The notes under the pieces: generated by a model
Databases searched by the model: none
What the model saw: only the letters and a program-made list of their open reading frames with translations
What the model was told of the DNA's origin: nothing
Source: Blastopirellula sp. J2-11
GTDB taxonomy: Bacteria > Planctomycetota > Planctomycetia > Pirellulales > Pirellulaceae
DNA: 64,000 nt
Assembly (NCBI RefSeq): GCF_024584705.1
Contig: NZ_CP097384.1
Location: 1,922,001 to 1,986,000, forward strand
Reading direction: 5' to 3'
Translations under genes and position numbers: made by a program
Part shown: positions 55,640 to 64,000 of the stretch, piece by piece
Position numbering within the stretch: position 1 is the stretch's first letter
How the letters are laid out: the number at the start of each line of letters is the position of its first letter

Positions 55640-55870
55640 ATGGACGAACCTCTCATTGATCAACTGCAGATTCGTCTCCTCGATAGTCGCACAGGCGACG
55701 AACTTTTGGTGGGGCTTGGCCCTTACCTGGAGTTTTCGCACGAACTCGACACCGAGCTGAACGAACTACGCCACACATGGCGTAGCTTTGAAACCGAACG
55801 GTCGCTTGCGCGTCCTTTCGATCGTCGCGCCGCCGCATTGGGCGATGCGACCCAAAACGACCTTTTCTAG
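55640..55870 (+). CDS. Small acidic protein of unknown function
   Basis: 76 aa, with AAGGAG 9 bp before the ATG and a strong terminator 40 bp after the stop. Sequence is helical and charged (DELLVGLGPYLEFSHELDTELNELRHTW) with no signal or metal motif. Not recognised. The expression signals make it a real gene. Confidence 0.75.
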   Translation: MDEPLIDQLQIRLLDSRTGDELLVGLGPYLEFSHELDTELNELRHTWRSFETERSLARPFDRRAAALGDATQNDLF

Positions 55871-55889
55871 ATCATGGAAATCTCCGCGG

Positions 55890-58067
55890 TTAGCGCGGAG
55901 CCAGCAAATAGGGGACGATCGAACTTCGGTCGTCCCCATTTTTTTGCGCATCGGCAGCTTTGCGTGCGGCATAGGCCGATTGGACTAAAGCCAAACCTTC
56001 CGCCGATTCTCCCAAGACTAGCGTCGATTGCGGCGCCGCTAGCGCCAGCAGCGCCGGCAGATCGCCATACTTGGCGCCGCCTGGCACAAATGAGGGATCA
56101 CGGAAGTCGAGCAGTTGCCCAAAGCGGAAGCCGCCGGTCGCGATCACCGCGCGATCAAACATCGTCGGATCACTCGCTCGGGCCGCCGCCGCAATCGCGC
56201 CGCAATTGCCGACACCGACCAGGTCGACAAACTTGGCGGCTCGATCATGCCCCCGCACAAACGCGCCGACGGTTAAAACGTCGGCGACCCGTTGGGCGAA
56301 GAGAGGACGATTGTAGCCGTAGGTGTAGCCAGCGAACTGGCGCGGGTTACTAACAATGCGATTGAGGTCTTCGCCGTCAGGCGCTTCCTGACCAAACAAA
56401 TTCGCGCCGATTACCGACGTTCCTTGTTCGACCAGTTCTTTTACCAGTGGCTGCAAGGAGCCATCAGCGTCATAAAGCCCCCCCTGCCCTTCCGGCGAGA
56501 GCCAGATCACCGCTTGGCCGTTCCATTTCTCGGGATAGAAAAAGGTAATCGGAATTTCGGTTCGACGATCGCTTTCGGCGTCTTTGCGAAGCAGGCCGGT
56601 GATTTGCAGATATCCGCGACTTGCTTTCTTGTCGGTGACTTCCAATTCCAAGTCGCCGAACTTCGGCGTGTTGGCTCCTAGGATCGACTCCCAGGCGCCT
56701 CCCACAATTTCGTCAAACTTGGCGAAGCCGGCTTCATCCTGCGGCGTAAGCGCGACGATCGCCTGGTCCGATTCGGTTTTCAACTGGTGCAGCAGTTTTC
56801 GCTCGTAGTCGACCGAATATTTGGGCTGGGGGTGCTTCTCGTCCCAGACGGTTTGTTGATCGGCGTTGAGCCGCTGGTAGTCGCGCTCAACGATCGGCGA
56901 TTTCAGGCCGAGTTCAAAGACGCGGTTGAACAACTCGTACATCGGTGCTCGTGCGACTTCGTTGTAGTTGTGAGCGAATCGGGTTCCGTCGTGGAGGGAA
57001 ACGTTATCAGGAGCGCCGAGTTCTTCGTACAGTTTTTTGAGTTCAGGAAATCCTTTCGTCGCCATCGCTCTTGTCCAATCCGCCGCCGTGGTCATCCCTT
57101 GAGGCTTGGGAGCAAAGAGAGCCGCGAACTCGACGTTGCCGGTATCGATGCGAAGCAGCGAGCAGTTTTCGCAAGTGCAGCCTCCTTGCATTGAAGTCGA
57201 AACCATCACCGCCGGATAAGCCGAAACGATTCGCGGATCGAGGGCCGCCAGGATCATCGTCTGCGTGCCGCCGCCGCTGGATCCGGTGACCGCCAGCCGA
57301 TTGGGATCGACGTAAGGAAGCGACTCAAGAAAGTCGAGCGCGCGAATCGAGTTCCACGTTTGCAAGCCCATGATTGACTGCAAGTTCGCTTCGGCTTGAG
57401 CGCTAAAGAGTCCCCAGTTTGCTAACTGATTCATTTCGGGGCGTTGTTCGGCGAATTTATGGGCGACGTCAAACGAGATCTGCTGGCTATCGGCATAGCC
57501 GATCATGTCATAGAGAAACGCAACGCATCCCATCCGCGCCAGTTGGACGCAGCGGGCCTGAACCGGCGAGCGGCCGCCGTTGACGAAAGTTTCAGCTCCG
57601 GACTTCAATTCGAAGTCGATATCGTCTTCGCCCCGATCAAAAAAACGACCATCTTCCCAATGGCCGTGGGGACAAAGAACGGCAGGAACCCGGCCTTCGA
57701 TTTTCTTCGGACGATAAAGACTACCGGTAACATAGAAGCCGGAGACGCTCTCGAAGTAAACCTTCTCGACTAGGTAATCATCGAATTCAAGTTCTCCATG
57801 CACGACGGCGTTGAGCTCGGTTTTCTCCGGCATCGGCCAGAGACCGAGCGCCACATGAAGTTGACGTTTCACCTTGTCCGCGCGAGCGGGCCATTGATCC
57901 TGTGGGGGCGGATCGAACGGGAAATAGCCGTTCAGATCTTTAAGCGGGGCCATGCGGTGATCCACTGGCACGGCATCATCGGAATACGCGTTTGGTGATT
58001 CAGACCACATACAGGCCGAAATCGACAGCACCGATAGCGATACGAAGAAGCAGAACAGACGAGTCAT
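55890..58067 (-). CDS. Large esterase-like lipoprotein with two alpha/beta hydrolase regions
   Basis: 725 aa from the ATG at 58067; the frame is open to 58292. Lipoprotein-type signal RLFCFFVSLSVLSISAC. The first region (~60-380) has the nucleophile elbow VTGSSGGGTQTM and oxyanion-type CPHGHWEDGRF, as in acetylxylan esterase/dienelactone hydrolase-like proteins, plus CTCENC. The second region (~470-700) has VIWLSPEGQGGLYD and LVGVGNCGAIAAA, another hydrolase-like fold in which the elbow is GNCG rather than GxSxG. Planctomycete proteins of this kind are linked to glycan deacetylation, but the substrate is unknown. A + strand terminator lies within its last codons. Confidence 0.8.
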   Translation of the reverse strand: MTRLFCFFVSLSVLSISACMWSESPNAYSDDAVPVDHRMAPLKDLNGYFPFDPPPQDQWPARADKVKRQLHVALGLWPMPEKTELNAVVHGELEFDDYLVEKVYFESVSGFYVTGSLYRPKKIEGRVPAVLCPHGHWEDGRFFDRGEDDIDFELKSGAETFVNGGRSPVQARCVQLARMGCVAFLYDMIGYADSQQISFDVAHKFAEQRPEMNQLANWGLFSAQAEANLQSIMGLQTWNSIRALDFLESLPYVDPNRLAVTGSSGGGTQTMILAALDPRIVSAYPAVMVSTSMQGGCTCENCSLLRIDTGNVEFAALFAPKPQGMTTAADWTRAMATKGFPELKKLYEELGAPDNVSLHDGTRFAHNYNEVARAPMYELFNRVFELGLKSPIVERDYQRLNADQQTVWDEKHPQPKYSVDYERKLLHQLKTESDQAIVALTPQDEAGFAKFDEIVGGAWESILGANTPKFGDLELEVTDKKASRGYLQITGLLRKDAESDRRTEIPITFFYPEKWNGQAVIWLSPEGQGGLYDADGSLQPLVKELVEQGTSVIGANLFGQEAPDGEDLNRIVSNPRQFAGYTYGYNRPLFAQRVADVLTVGAFVRGHDRAAKFVDLVGVGNCGAIAAAARASDPTMFDRAVIATGGFRFGQLLDFRDPSFVPGGAKYGDLPALLALAAPQSTLVLGESAEGLALVQSAYAARKAADAQKNGDDRSSIVPYLLAPR
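55911..55945 (+). terminator. Terminator of the 76-aa protein gene
   Basis: 11-bp stem GGGGACGATCG/CGGTCGTCCCC (one G-U) with a 5-nt loop, then A and seven T. It overlaps the 3' coding end of the convergent esterase gene. Confidence 0.85.
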
Positions 58068-58163
58068 AGGGGGAATCCTGTCGAAGTCAACAAGCGGTGG
58101 GAGCCGATAATAAGAGAGGATCGTCGAACGAGCGACGATGTCTTGGGAAATGTAAATACTAAG

Positions 58164-58619
58164 ATGACTGACAGTGACCGTAACATGCAAGTAGAATTTT
58201 TCACGCCGGACTCCCCTACCCTGCCCATGAAGCGTCGTGATTGGACCGCGTGGCCTACTTGCCCCGGCTGCGGACAGCGGCGGATGACGCATTGCCCCGG
58301 CTGCGGTGAAGCGTCGGAAGATTTTTTACTCGCGCCGTATCAAGAGACCGGAACCGAGATGCGCTCGTCACGCCCCCAAGCGGCGCCGGTGATCACCAAC
58401 CAAAATCCGCTGCTGGTCTGTCCTACTTGCGACGATCAATTCCGCCCCCAGTTTTATCAAACGTGCGCTTGGTGCGGCCACGAATTCAAAGATGGACAGC
58501 GGCTCTCGATCAGCGAGATGTTTCGTGCGATGTCCTACCGCGAGTGGTGGACGATCCTGGGGCTTGTTGCGGTAGGGCTGGGGGGACTGATTTGGTTTGC
58601 GATTGTTTTGCGGGGATGA
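58164..58619 (+). CDS. Small zinc-ribbon membrane protein
   Basis: 151 aa from the ATG at 58164 (58185 is another option; a TTG at 58143 opens the frame). Four CxxC pairs: CPGC, CPGC, CPTC and CAWC (~30-110), forming two zinc ribbons, then one C-terminal membrane helix (WWTILGLVAVGLGGLIWFAIVL). Tail-anchored topology with ribbons in the cytoplasm. No family recognised. Confidence 0.75.
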   Translation: MTDSDRNMQVEFFTPDSPTLPMKRRDWTAWPTCPGCGQRRMTHCPGCGEASEDFLLAPYQETGTEMRSSRPQAAPVITNQNPLLVCPTCDDQFRPQFYQTCAWCGHEFKDGQRLSISEMFRAMSYREWWTILGLVAVGLGGLIWFAIVLRG

Positions 58620-58719
58620 CGCTGGATGTCGTACGCTCGTCGTCGACCTGAAACTACGATCGCAATATTACTCCCCCGGTTTCTCGAAGCCCGATGAGAC
58701 GGATACACGCTGCTACAGC

Positions 58720-58757
58720 AAACGCGGCCAATCGTCAACAGACTGGCCGCAGCGTTT
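58720..58757. terminator. Hairpin between convergent genes
   Basis: Stem AAACGCGGCCA/TGGCCGC-AGCGTTT (three-base bulge) with a 13-nt loop, between the zinc-ribbon gene and the lipoprotein gene; short T-run on the plus strand. Confidence 0.5.
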
Positions 58758-58788
58758 TACATTGCTCTCTATCGTCACAGGGAATCGA

Positions 58789-59211
58789 CTACTTTCCCTT
58801 CCGTCCCTTGCGCGGTACTTCGAACGATTGCACGGAGTCGCTTTCGGGGAATTCCACTTCGATTTGGTGATTGCTGAAGATCACCTCGCTGTCGATGTTC
58901 ACGTTGTAATGAGGCGCGGACACATCGTAGCCGGTGATTTCGACCACATAGGGTCCGCCGACGACTCCTTTGCCAGACGGCGTTGTAAACCGTCCGTTCG
59001 CGATCTTCGCGTACGAACCTGGTCCCTTGTTGCCAAGGGAAGCGTTTGGGGAAAACGTAATCCTTCCTCCTGGGACCGGCTTTCCATCGTAAGTAACGGA
59101 TCCTTCCACCGCATATACGCCGGGAGCTGCCGGCGCGCCGCATCCAATTACGGTCATGGCGGCCAAGAGGCTCGTCAACCAAAACCAGCCATCATGCGTT
59201 GACAAGTGCAT
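58789..59211 (-). CDS. Small lipoprotein overlapping a DUF1559 gene
   Basis: 140 aa from the ATG at 59211, which overlaps the DUF1559 stop (TAATG), so translation is coupled. Lipobox LLAAMTVIGC with Cys near 24. The mature part (VEGSVTYDGKPVPGGRITFSP, GRFTTPSGKGVVGGPYVVEITGY) is a typical planctomycete carboxypeptidase-regulatory-like beta sandwich. This gene is not close in sequence to the array lipoproteins, but has the same position relative to DUF1559. Confidence 0.85.
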   Translation of the reverse strand: MHLSTHDGWFWLTSLLAAMTVIGCGAPAAPGVYAVEGSVTYDGKPVPGGRITFSPNASLGNKGPGSYAKIANGRFTTPSGKGVVGGPYVVEITGYDVSAPHYNVNIDSEVIFSNHQIEVEFPESDSVQSFEVPRKGRKGK

Positions 59212-60131
59212 TAGCCCTCTCCAATCGGAAGACCATCGTTGCGAATCCCCTGAGAGCGATAAGCGTCCAGGTCCACGGTTTCCTGAAGAAACCGGACGGA
59301 GCCATCGCAATTTAGCATCTGGCATCCGCCGGGATGGTGACTTCCGAATGACTTAAAGACATCCGGAAAAGCAAGGGGCGAATTGACTTGATCCGACGCT
59401 GCGGCCACATTTCCCGGATACGCAGCACTGCCAGCTTTACCGGCCCAAGTCCACCAAAACAGGTTGGGAAGATCCACAGAAAAGGGCGTGCCCAGTGATT
59501 CGCCGACTAAAAACACATGGGACGTTCCATCCACGACATCCCGGAAGTTCGTCTCGGAATTGGCATACAGTAATCCGTTGGTATAGAAGGGGCGTGTGCC
59601 GCTGCTTCCCGCACAGCTCTGTTGCGAGGAACTGCCTCCTCCCATAACTCCGAAGTAATTGTTGTAAGGGAGGTCGTGCGTAATCGGATCGGAAGGACAA
59701 CGGAAAGCTTCAAGCGGCTGAATAAAGTTGTTGTTCGGCGCCGGGAGCTCTCCGCCAGAGTTTCCGAAAGGTTGGTTCAGGTCGAAGGAATCATGCAAGT
59801 TGTTCTGCTCGATAAACGGAAGTATGGAAACGGTCCATGGAGCGCCTTGCTCGTTCTCATTTCCGGTGGTGCTCATGCACCACGAACTTCCACTGTCAGG
59901 ACTGACAACGAACGTATTCCCCTTGGGCATCTTTAGAAACGTGTCGTGATGATTGTGGAGCGCCAAGCCAAGCTGTTTCAAATTGTTGCTGCATTGCAGA
60001 CGACGAGCCGCTTCACGCGCCTGTTGAACGGCAGGCAGCAAGAGCGCAATCAAAACTCCAATGATTGCGATGACGACAAGCAACTCGACGAGTGTGAAGC
60101 CACGGCGGCGAATAATATTCCGTGATTGCAT
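59211..60131 (-). CDS. DUF1559 prepilin-like protein (H-X9-DG)
   Basis: 306 aa, ATG at 60131. Prepilin signal [47 protein letters not shown], and C-terminal HPGGCQMLNCDGSVRF (H-X9-DG). Contains HPGG and a SSSQQSCAGSSG loop in the variable middle. Shorter than the array members. Lipoprotein partner overlaps its stop. Confidence 0.93.
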   Translation of the reverse strand: MQSRNIIRRRGFTLVELLVVIAIIGVLIALLLPAVQQAREAARRLQCSNNLKQLGLALHNHHDTFLKMPKGNTFVVSPDSGSSWCMSTTGNENEQGAPWTVSILPFIEQNNLHDSFDLNQPFGNSGGELPAPNNNFIQPLEAFRCPSDPITHDLPYNNYFGVMGGGSSSQQSCAGSSGTRPFYTNGLLYANSETNFRDVVDGTSHVFLVGESLGTPFSVDLPNLFWWTWAGKAGSAAYPGNVAAASDQVNSPLAFPDVFKSFGSHHPGGCQMLNCDGSVRFLQETVDLDAYRSQGIRNDGLPIGEG

Positions 60132-60510
60132 AAGATGCTCTCGATGGATATGCAGGACGAGTAAAATTCAAAAAGCGACTACAATGGAATTGCAGTGATT
60201 GTCTTTGCTATATAACAAGGGAGGGTGAGACCCCCCAAGATATTTTATTTAATTGCGTGTCATTTTATTGCATGCTTGGCGGTGATTAAAGCCTGGTAAT
60301 ATAAAAAAACGAAAAAGTCGTGCGGTGAGCGAGAGTTCGGGCAAGCGGACCAACGAGAGGCAGGAACGCTTTCGCCCACCACTTCCGAGAAAGAAAAGAG
60401 TAAACTTCCTTTCTCGATCCCACAGCGATTGCGCCGTGGTTGGATGGTCGCAGCAGAAGAAATGACACCAAAGAGATGCAGTTAAGCCGGCGTTGGCGCT
60501 CGATGTTGGG
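60132..60510. other. Intergenic region
   Basis: 379 bp between two minus-strand genes, lower in GC near 60180-60320 (ATATAACAAGG, AATATAAAAAAAC). Likely holds the DUF1559 promoter and the kinase 3' end. No gene or strong hairpin seen. Confidence 0.5.
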
Positions 60511-62064
60511 CTACGCGCCAGGCCGAGGCGCGAGCGCTTCCCAGACTTCTTCAAACTGGCGGTTGAAGTCGGCGTCGACTTCGATTGATTTTTGCAGCAC
60601 TTTGGCGTCGACCGCAATTTTTCGGGCGCGTTCAAAGTCTTCCATGCGATACAAGCAGATCGCCTGACCGGCGGCTCCAAACGCGCGGGCTTCGGTCTCT
60701 GAACTATCTTGCTCGGCCAGATCACGAAAGAGATGCATCGCGCGCAGGTAGTTCTCGGTTCCGCCGCGATTCATCAAGATCGTCGCTTCTTGTTTCCAAG
60801 CTTTCAACGTCCACGCTTTGGCGTCGGCGCTGGTGTCCGGAGGAAAGTACTCGCCGACGCTATGAAACGCTTCAGGCGATCCATCCATCATCGCGCGATA
60901 GAACTGTTCTTCGGCCGAACCATGATTGGGAAGCTTTGCGCCGGCGATGGGACGCTCGGGTTGCAGCAGCGGAGCTTCGCGACTCGACCAAGCGATCGCA
61001 GCGCCCAGTCCAAAGCAAAGCAGCACCAATGCGATCATGCCGGCCCACAGTCGCGCGGCGGCATAGCGCTCACGAGATCGTCCCGCGATTTTCATAATGC
61101 GGTCTAATTCACGCGTCGCGACCGAACGATCGCCGATCGCCGCCAACTCCGACATCGACCAATCATGGACTCCTCCGCCCAATGTTTCAGGGCCGACCGC
61201 TTCTAGCACGTCGCGCAATTCTTGCAGCAGTTCCGACGCGTTTTGCTGGCGATTCTCCGGCTTCTTCGCCAGCATCTTGTGGATGACGCGGGTTAGTTGC
61301 GGCGGCAGATCTTTGCGGAGCGTCTCCAATCGCGGCGGTTCGGTCTGCAAATGTTGCACGGCGACCGACAGCGCGGTGTCGCCGTCAAACGGAGGCCGAC
61401 CGGCGACCAGGTGATAGATCGTCACGCCCAGCGAATAGATATCGCTGCGCGCGTCGGTCGGTTTTCCTTCGACCTGCTCAGGGCTCATATAGAGCGGCGT
61501 TCCCAGGCTGACGCCGATCTCGGTCAGGTTTAGCCCTTCGCCGTTTTGACTCATGACGCGTGACAAGCCGAAGTCGGCGACCTTCACTTCGCCGGAAGCG
61601 GTGATCAGCACGTTCTCGGGCTTGATGTCGCGGTGAACAATCCCCTGCTCTCCCGCTTTGACCAGCGCTGCGGCGACTTGACGCAGAATCGCGAAGGCCG
61701 CTTTGACATCGACCGAACCGGTCTTGCCGGTCAGTTGTTTCAGTGTTTGTCCCGGCACGTACTCTTGGGCGATGAAGTGCGTTCCGTCGATGCAGCCGAC
61801 TTCAAAGATTTGCACGATGTTGGCGTGCGTCAGTGCGGCGGCGGCTTGGGCTTCGCGATGGAATCGCTTGACGTACGATTCTTGCAGCGCGAGAGCCGGC
61901 AGGAGCACTTTGAGGGCGACCTGCCGTTTCAGGCTGGTTTGCTGTGCGAGAAAAACTTCGGCCATCGCGCCTCGACCCAACCGCCGGAGCACTTGATAGT
62001 CGCCCAACGACTTGCCTGTGAGATCGCAAGTCGCGGCGAAGGCTGGAGTTGAGGATTCGGCCAT
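60511..62064 (-). CDS. Transmembrane Ser/Thr protein kinase with a TPR-like C-terminal region
   Basis: 517 aa from the ATG at 62064; the open frame extends upstream to 62130. Complete kinase domain (~20-290): LGRGAMAEVFLAQ, VALKVL Lys, EYVPGQTLKQL, VHRDIKPENVLI, VADFGLSRV, MSPEQVEG and DARSDIYSLGVTIYHL. A membrane helix (LWAGMIALVLLCFGLGAAIAW, ~340-360) is followed by a ~150-residue soluble region with helical repeats (EEQFYRAMMDGSPEAFHSVGEYF). Pkn-type sensor kinase, probably with the C-terminal part outside the membrane. It differs from the kinase at 36773 by having all catalytic motifs. Confidence 0.92.
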   Translation of the reverse strand: MAESSTPAFAATCDLTGKSLGDYQVLRRLGRGAMAEVFLAQQTSLKRQVALKVLLPALALQESYVKRFHREAQAAAALTHANIVQIFEVGCIDGTHFIAQEYVPGQTLKQLTGKTGSVDVKAAFAILRQVAAALVKAGEQGIVHRDIKPENVLITASGEVKVADFGLSRVMSQNGEGLNLTEIGVSLGTPLYMSPEQVEGKPTDARSDIYSLGVTIYHLVAGRPPFDGDTALSVAVQHLQTEPPRLETLRKDLPPQLTRVIHKMLAKKPENRQQNASELLQELRDVLEAVGPETLGGGVHDWSMSELAAIGDRSVATRELDRIMKIAGRSRERYAAARLWAGMIALVLLCFGLGAAIAWSSREAPLLQPERPIAGAKLPNHGSAEEQFYRAMMDGSPEAFHSVGEYFPPDTSADAKAWTLKAWKQEATILMNRGGTENYLRAMHLFRDLAEQDSSETEARAFGAAGQAICLYRMEDFERARKIAVDAKVLQKSIEVDADFNRQFEEVWEALAPRPGA

Positions 62065-62163
62065 GGGGCGTCCGCAAAGTGAACAGTAACATCCTAGGTT
62101 CAGTATGGGCGGCGATCCCCGGCAAGGCAACCAACGGGGGAAACCGTCGCCCAGATCCGTCGG

Positions 62164-63120
62164 CTAGAGATGCGCCTCTGGTGGAGGGGTTTTGCGCGAA
62201 TCTTCCGCTTTCTCCGGCGGCATCCGTTCGTGGAGCCACTCGTCAGACACAAATCGCCGCAGCAGCGATCGCAAGCTGACTCGGAGGGCCGAATTGACTT
62301 CTTCGTTGACTTCGCCAGTGACGCCGACAAATTCGATCTGAGTAAACCCATTCCAGGTGAGCCAAAGGCCCCATTGGTAGCGTGTCGCGGAAGCATTGAG
62401 CCGCTCGGCGACCCGCAATGCCCAGAAAGCGCCAAAACTGTCGCGGAAATCGAGCCAGACCCGATCTTCGGGGCGTATCGCCGGTCCTTTCGGCGGCCAG
62501 TCGACGACCGTCAAAAAGATGGCGGTCAGCAGCAGCAAGATCGCCAGCGTCGCTCCGCCGGCGGCGAATCCGACGCCGATTCCCGGCAGATGTTTGGCCA
62601 GCATCAACGTTTGCGCCATCGCCAACAGGATCGCCGTCATGCAGTAACGTGTGGGGCCATTGTTCAGCAAGCCGACCACGATCAGCACAAAGAGAAACCA
62701 ACTACGAGCGCCGACCAGGACAAGCTCTCCCCCGCGACCCGAGGCGAATTGCTCGCCGACCGGCATCATCAGCACCGCCCACAGCGTGACGACCACCCAT
62801 TGCCAGGCGACGTTTTGCGGGCGTTTAGCGCCCAACTGAGCCATCTGCGGGCAAAAGAGGGTCATGCCGGCTGTAAAACGGAGCGAATCGCGAAACGGGA
62901 CGGCGGACCCGGCCGAAACGGCCAGGCCGATCCAGGTTTCGACGCCAGTGACCGCGATCCACGCGATCAACACCCACCACCAGGGAGCGATGAGAGTTGT
63001 TCCATTCAAGGAGCGGCGACGCGTGGCCAAGAGCAAAACGCCGACAATGCCGGCAATCATCGCCGTTAGCCCGGTAATGACGCCGGGTTGGATATCTCCG
63101 AGAGTCTGCAAAATCGTCAT
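62164..63120 (-). CDS. Multi-pass membrane protein of unknown function
   Basis: 318 aa with about seven hydrophobic segments in the first 215 residues (GVITGLTAMIAGIVGVLLLA, WWWVLIAWIAVTGVETWIGL, WFLFVLIVVGLLNNG, GATLAILLLLTAIFLTVV), then a soluble domain (~225-318; DRVWLDFRDSFGAFWALRVAER) rich in Trp and Glu. Pro/Glu tail. Not recognised. It ends 100 bp before the kinase start and could share its transcript. Confidence 0.78.
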   Translation of the reverse strand: MTILQTLGDIQPGVITGLTAMIAGIVGVLLLATRRRSLNGTTLIAPWWWVLIAWIAVTGVETWIGLAVSAGSAVPFRDSLRFTAGMTLFCPQMAQLGAKRPQNVAWQWVVVTLWAVLMMPVGEQFASGRGGELVLVGARSWFLFVLIVVGLLNNGPTRYCMTAILLAMAQTLMLAKHLPGIGVGFAAGGATLAILLLLTAIFLTVVDWPPKGPAIRPEDRVWLDFRDSFGAFWALRVAERLNASATRYQWGLWLTWNGFTQIEFVGVTGEVNEEVNSALRVSLRSLLRRFVSDEWLHERMPPEKAEDSRKTPPPEAHL

Positions 63121-63396
63121 GTTCCGGTCCTACGCAGGACTGCCCCCTTACTATTGCATGGCGACTTTGGGCCCCTCTGATCGTAGCACCAACTGCTGGC
63201 GTGAACAAAGGATAGAGCGATTCTGCGGCGGTCGGCAATTCGCAATTTCTCCAAAAATCAACATGATGCGTTTGCACAACGCCAACGGTGGGCAATGTTT
63301 CTCCAGAGCGACGCTCGCGCTTGCCTTGCTTCCGATTCGGGATTGCGGCGATAGAGCGATCCGACTCCCCCCACTCAATTGCATGGAGATCGTCCG

Positions 63397-63954
63397 ATGA
63401 ATTTGAAAGCCATGGCCGCATTGCTCGGCATGATGATGTTCGCCACGCTGGCCCACGCCGGCGGTTGGGGCGAAATGATGGGTTACTCTAGCGCCGCTGA
63501 TTGCGGTTGTGCTTCGGCGCCGGCCAATTGCGGCTGCGGACCGAACTGCGCCAACGTCTGGGATGGTTATTGTGCCGATCAGGGATGTCATCGCCGTACG
63601 CCGATTCAGGGGCGTTATCACTGGTTCGCTCTCCCAACCGCTTGCGGTTGCGGACCGACTTGCGCGACTGGAGCTTGCTGTGATGAGTATCCGATGTGCG
63701 ACTGCAATGGTCCCCATTTCGAGCGCGTTTGCGAGAAATGTCCGAGTTGCCTGAGGATGTTCAAAGGTCGCGGTTACAGCGGCGGAAGTTGTGGAACTCC
63801 AGGTTGCACCTCCTGCGGTCAATCGAATACCCGCATCATTCAGTTGGGGCAACCGTCGTACCCACAGATCCAAAGGATGTCATCGGCCCCGGGCGCTCCG
63901 ACCAAAGAAGCGAAGCTGATCTATCCCGGCCATCGGGCGACGCTTCCGAACTAG
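63397..63954 (+). CDS. Cys-rich secreted protein
   Basis: 185 aa from the ATG at 63397, with GGAGA 9 bp upstream. A signal peptide (MAALLGMMMFATLAHAGG) precedes a chain with about 24 Cys in repeats CGCASAPANCGCGPNCA and CGCGPTCATGACC (~26-100), then CEKCPSC and CGTPGCTSC. The tail is Pro/Gln-rich and lacks Cys. Repeating CGCG suggests disulfide or metal binding at the cell surface. Similar Cys-rich secreted proteins occur in planctomycete cell walls, but I cannot assign it to a named one. Confidence 0.78.
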   Translation: MNLKAMAALLGMMMFATLAHAGGWGEMMGYSSAADCGCASAPANCGCGPNCANVWDGYCADQGCHRRTPIQGRYHWFALPTACGCGPTCATGACCDEYPMCDCNGPHFERVCEKCPSCLRMFKGRGYSGGSCGTPGCTSCGQSNTRIIQLGQPSYPQIQRMSSAPGAPTKEAKLIYPGHRATLPN

Positions 63955-64000
63955 TATTCTCGGATCGAGCGGGTCATTGCGGGGGAGCAACGATTCGACC

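Noticed and set aside
58597-59202. 201-codon plus-strand frame
   Set aside because: It covers the hairpin region and the antisense of the lipoprotein gene, and has no ribosome site or motif.
62170-63069. 299-codon open frame on the plus strand
   Set aside because: Antisense to the multi-pass membrane protein; translation is a hydrophilic mix rich in Arg, Asp and Gln.

Overview
The window looks like chromosomal DNA of a Planctomycetota bacterium, most likely Pirellulales (Blastopirellula/Bremerella-like). The evidence is five prepilin-like DUF1559 proteins with the H-X9-DG motif, DUF1080 and sialate O-acetylesterase genes, Ser/Thr kinases, several zinc-ribbon membrane proteins and a Tyr-rich secreted protein. 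No rRNA, tRNA, CRISPR array or prophage was recognised. The taxonomic call is inference from gene content only.

Layout. 1-7 kb: a partial secreted protein, an FHA-domain membrane protein, a DksA/TraR protein, an HtrA-like protease, a nucleoside hydrolase and trpD. 7-11 kb: an accessory patch with a Y1 transposase inside perfect 41-bp inverted repeats, a frameshifted relic of a neighbouring gene, a DUF1559/lipoprotein pair and palindromic repeats. 11-16 kb: Rieske protein plus a cytochrome b/cytochrome c fusion (a complex III analogue), then nrnA and ribF. 16-21 kb: a zinc-ribbon membrane protein, larB, nnrD, a metallo-beta-lactamase fold protein and small proteins. 21-29 kb: an M20 peptidase, a degenerate NtrC-like regulator, mrp, a lysine-rich histone-H1-like protein, an SGNH hydrolase, an M50 protease and a DUF1080 protein. 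29-41 kb: a sialate O-acetylesterase, dtd, membrane proteins, a CvpA-like protein, a 1.2-kb gene-free stretch, accA, an atypical kinase, a GT4 glycosyltransferase, truA and asd. 41-49 kb: a large alpha/beta-hydrolase plus SGNH fusion and a tandem triplication of DUF1559 plus lipoprotein. 49-64 kb: recQ, an LDH/MDH-family enzyme with an unusual specificity residue, a secreted HAD enzyme, a Fur-family regulator, flgM, a two-part esterase-like lipoprotein, a fifth lipoprotein/DUF1559 pair, a second Ser/Thr kinase and a Cys-rich secreted protein.

Genes that appear to work together: Rieske and cytochrome b-c (ATGA overlap); ribF and nrnA (18-bp gap); the M50 protease and SGNH hydrolase (20-bp overlap); a membrane protein and dtd (ATGA overlap); a YdjM-like protein and a small membrane protein (TGATG overlap); truA and the glycosyltransferase; and each DUF1559 gene with the small lipoprotein directly downstream. 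That last pair occurs five times, once with a TAATG stop/start overlap, so it is probably a functional unit: a pseudopilin-like surface protein with a small beta-sandwich lipoprotein.

The most unusual sequence structure is a family of long palindromes. It includes a 185-bp MITE-like element in two copies (9788 and 51279), one nested inside a second inverted repeat, and related palindromes at 9995, 35274 and 39856. A Y1 transposase bracketed by its own inverted palindromes lies at 7131-7774. I found no strong case for a wholly new multi-gene system. The best candidates are the DUF1559/lipoprotein unit and the palindrome family.
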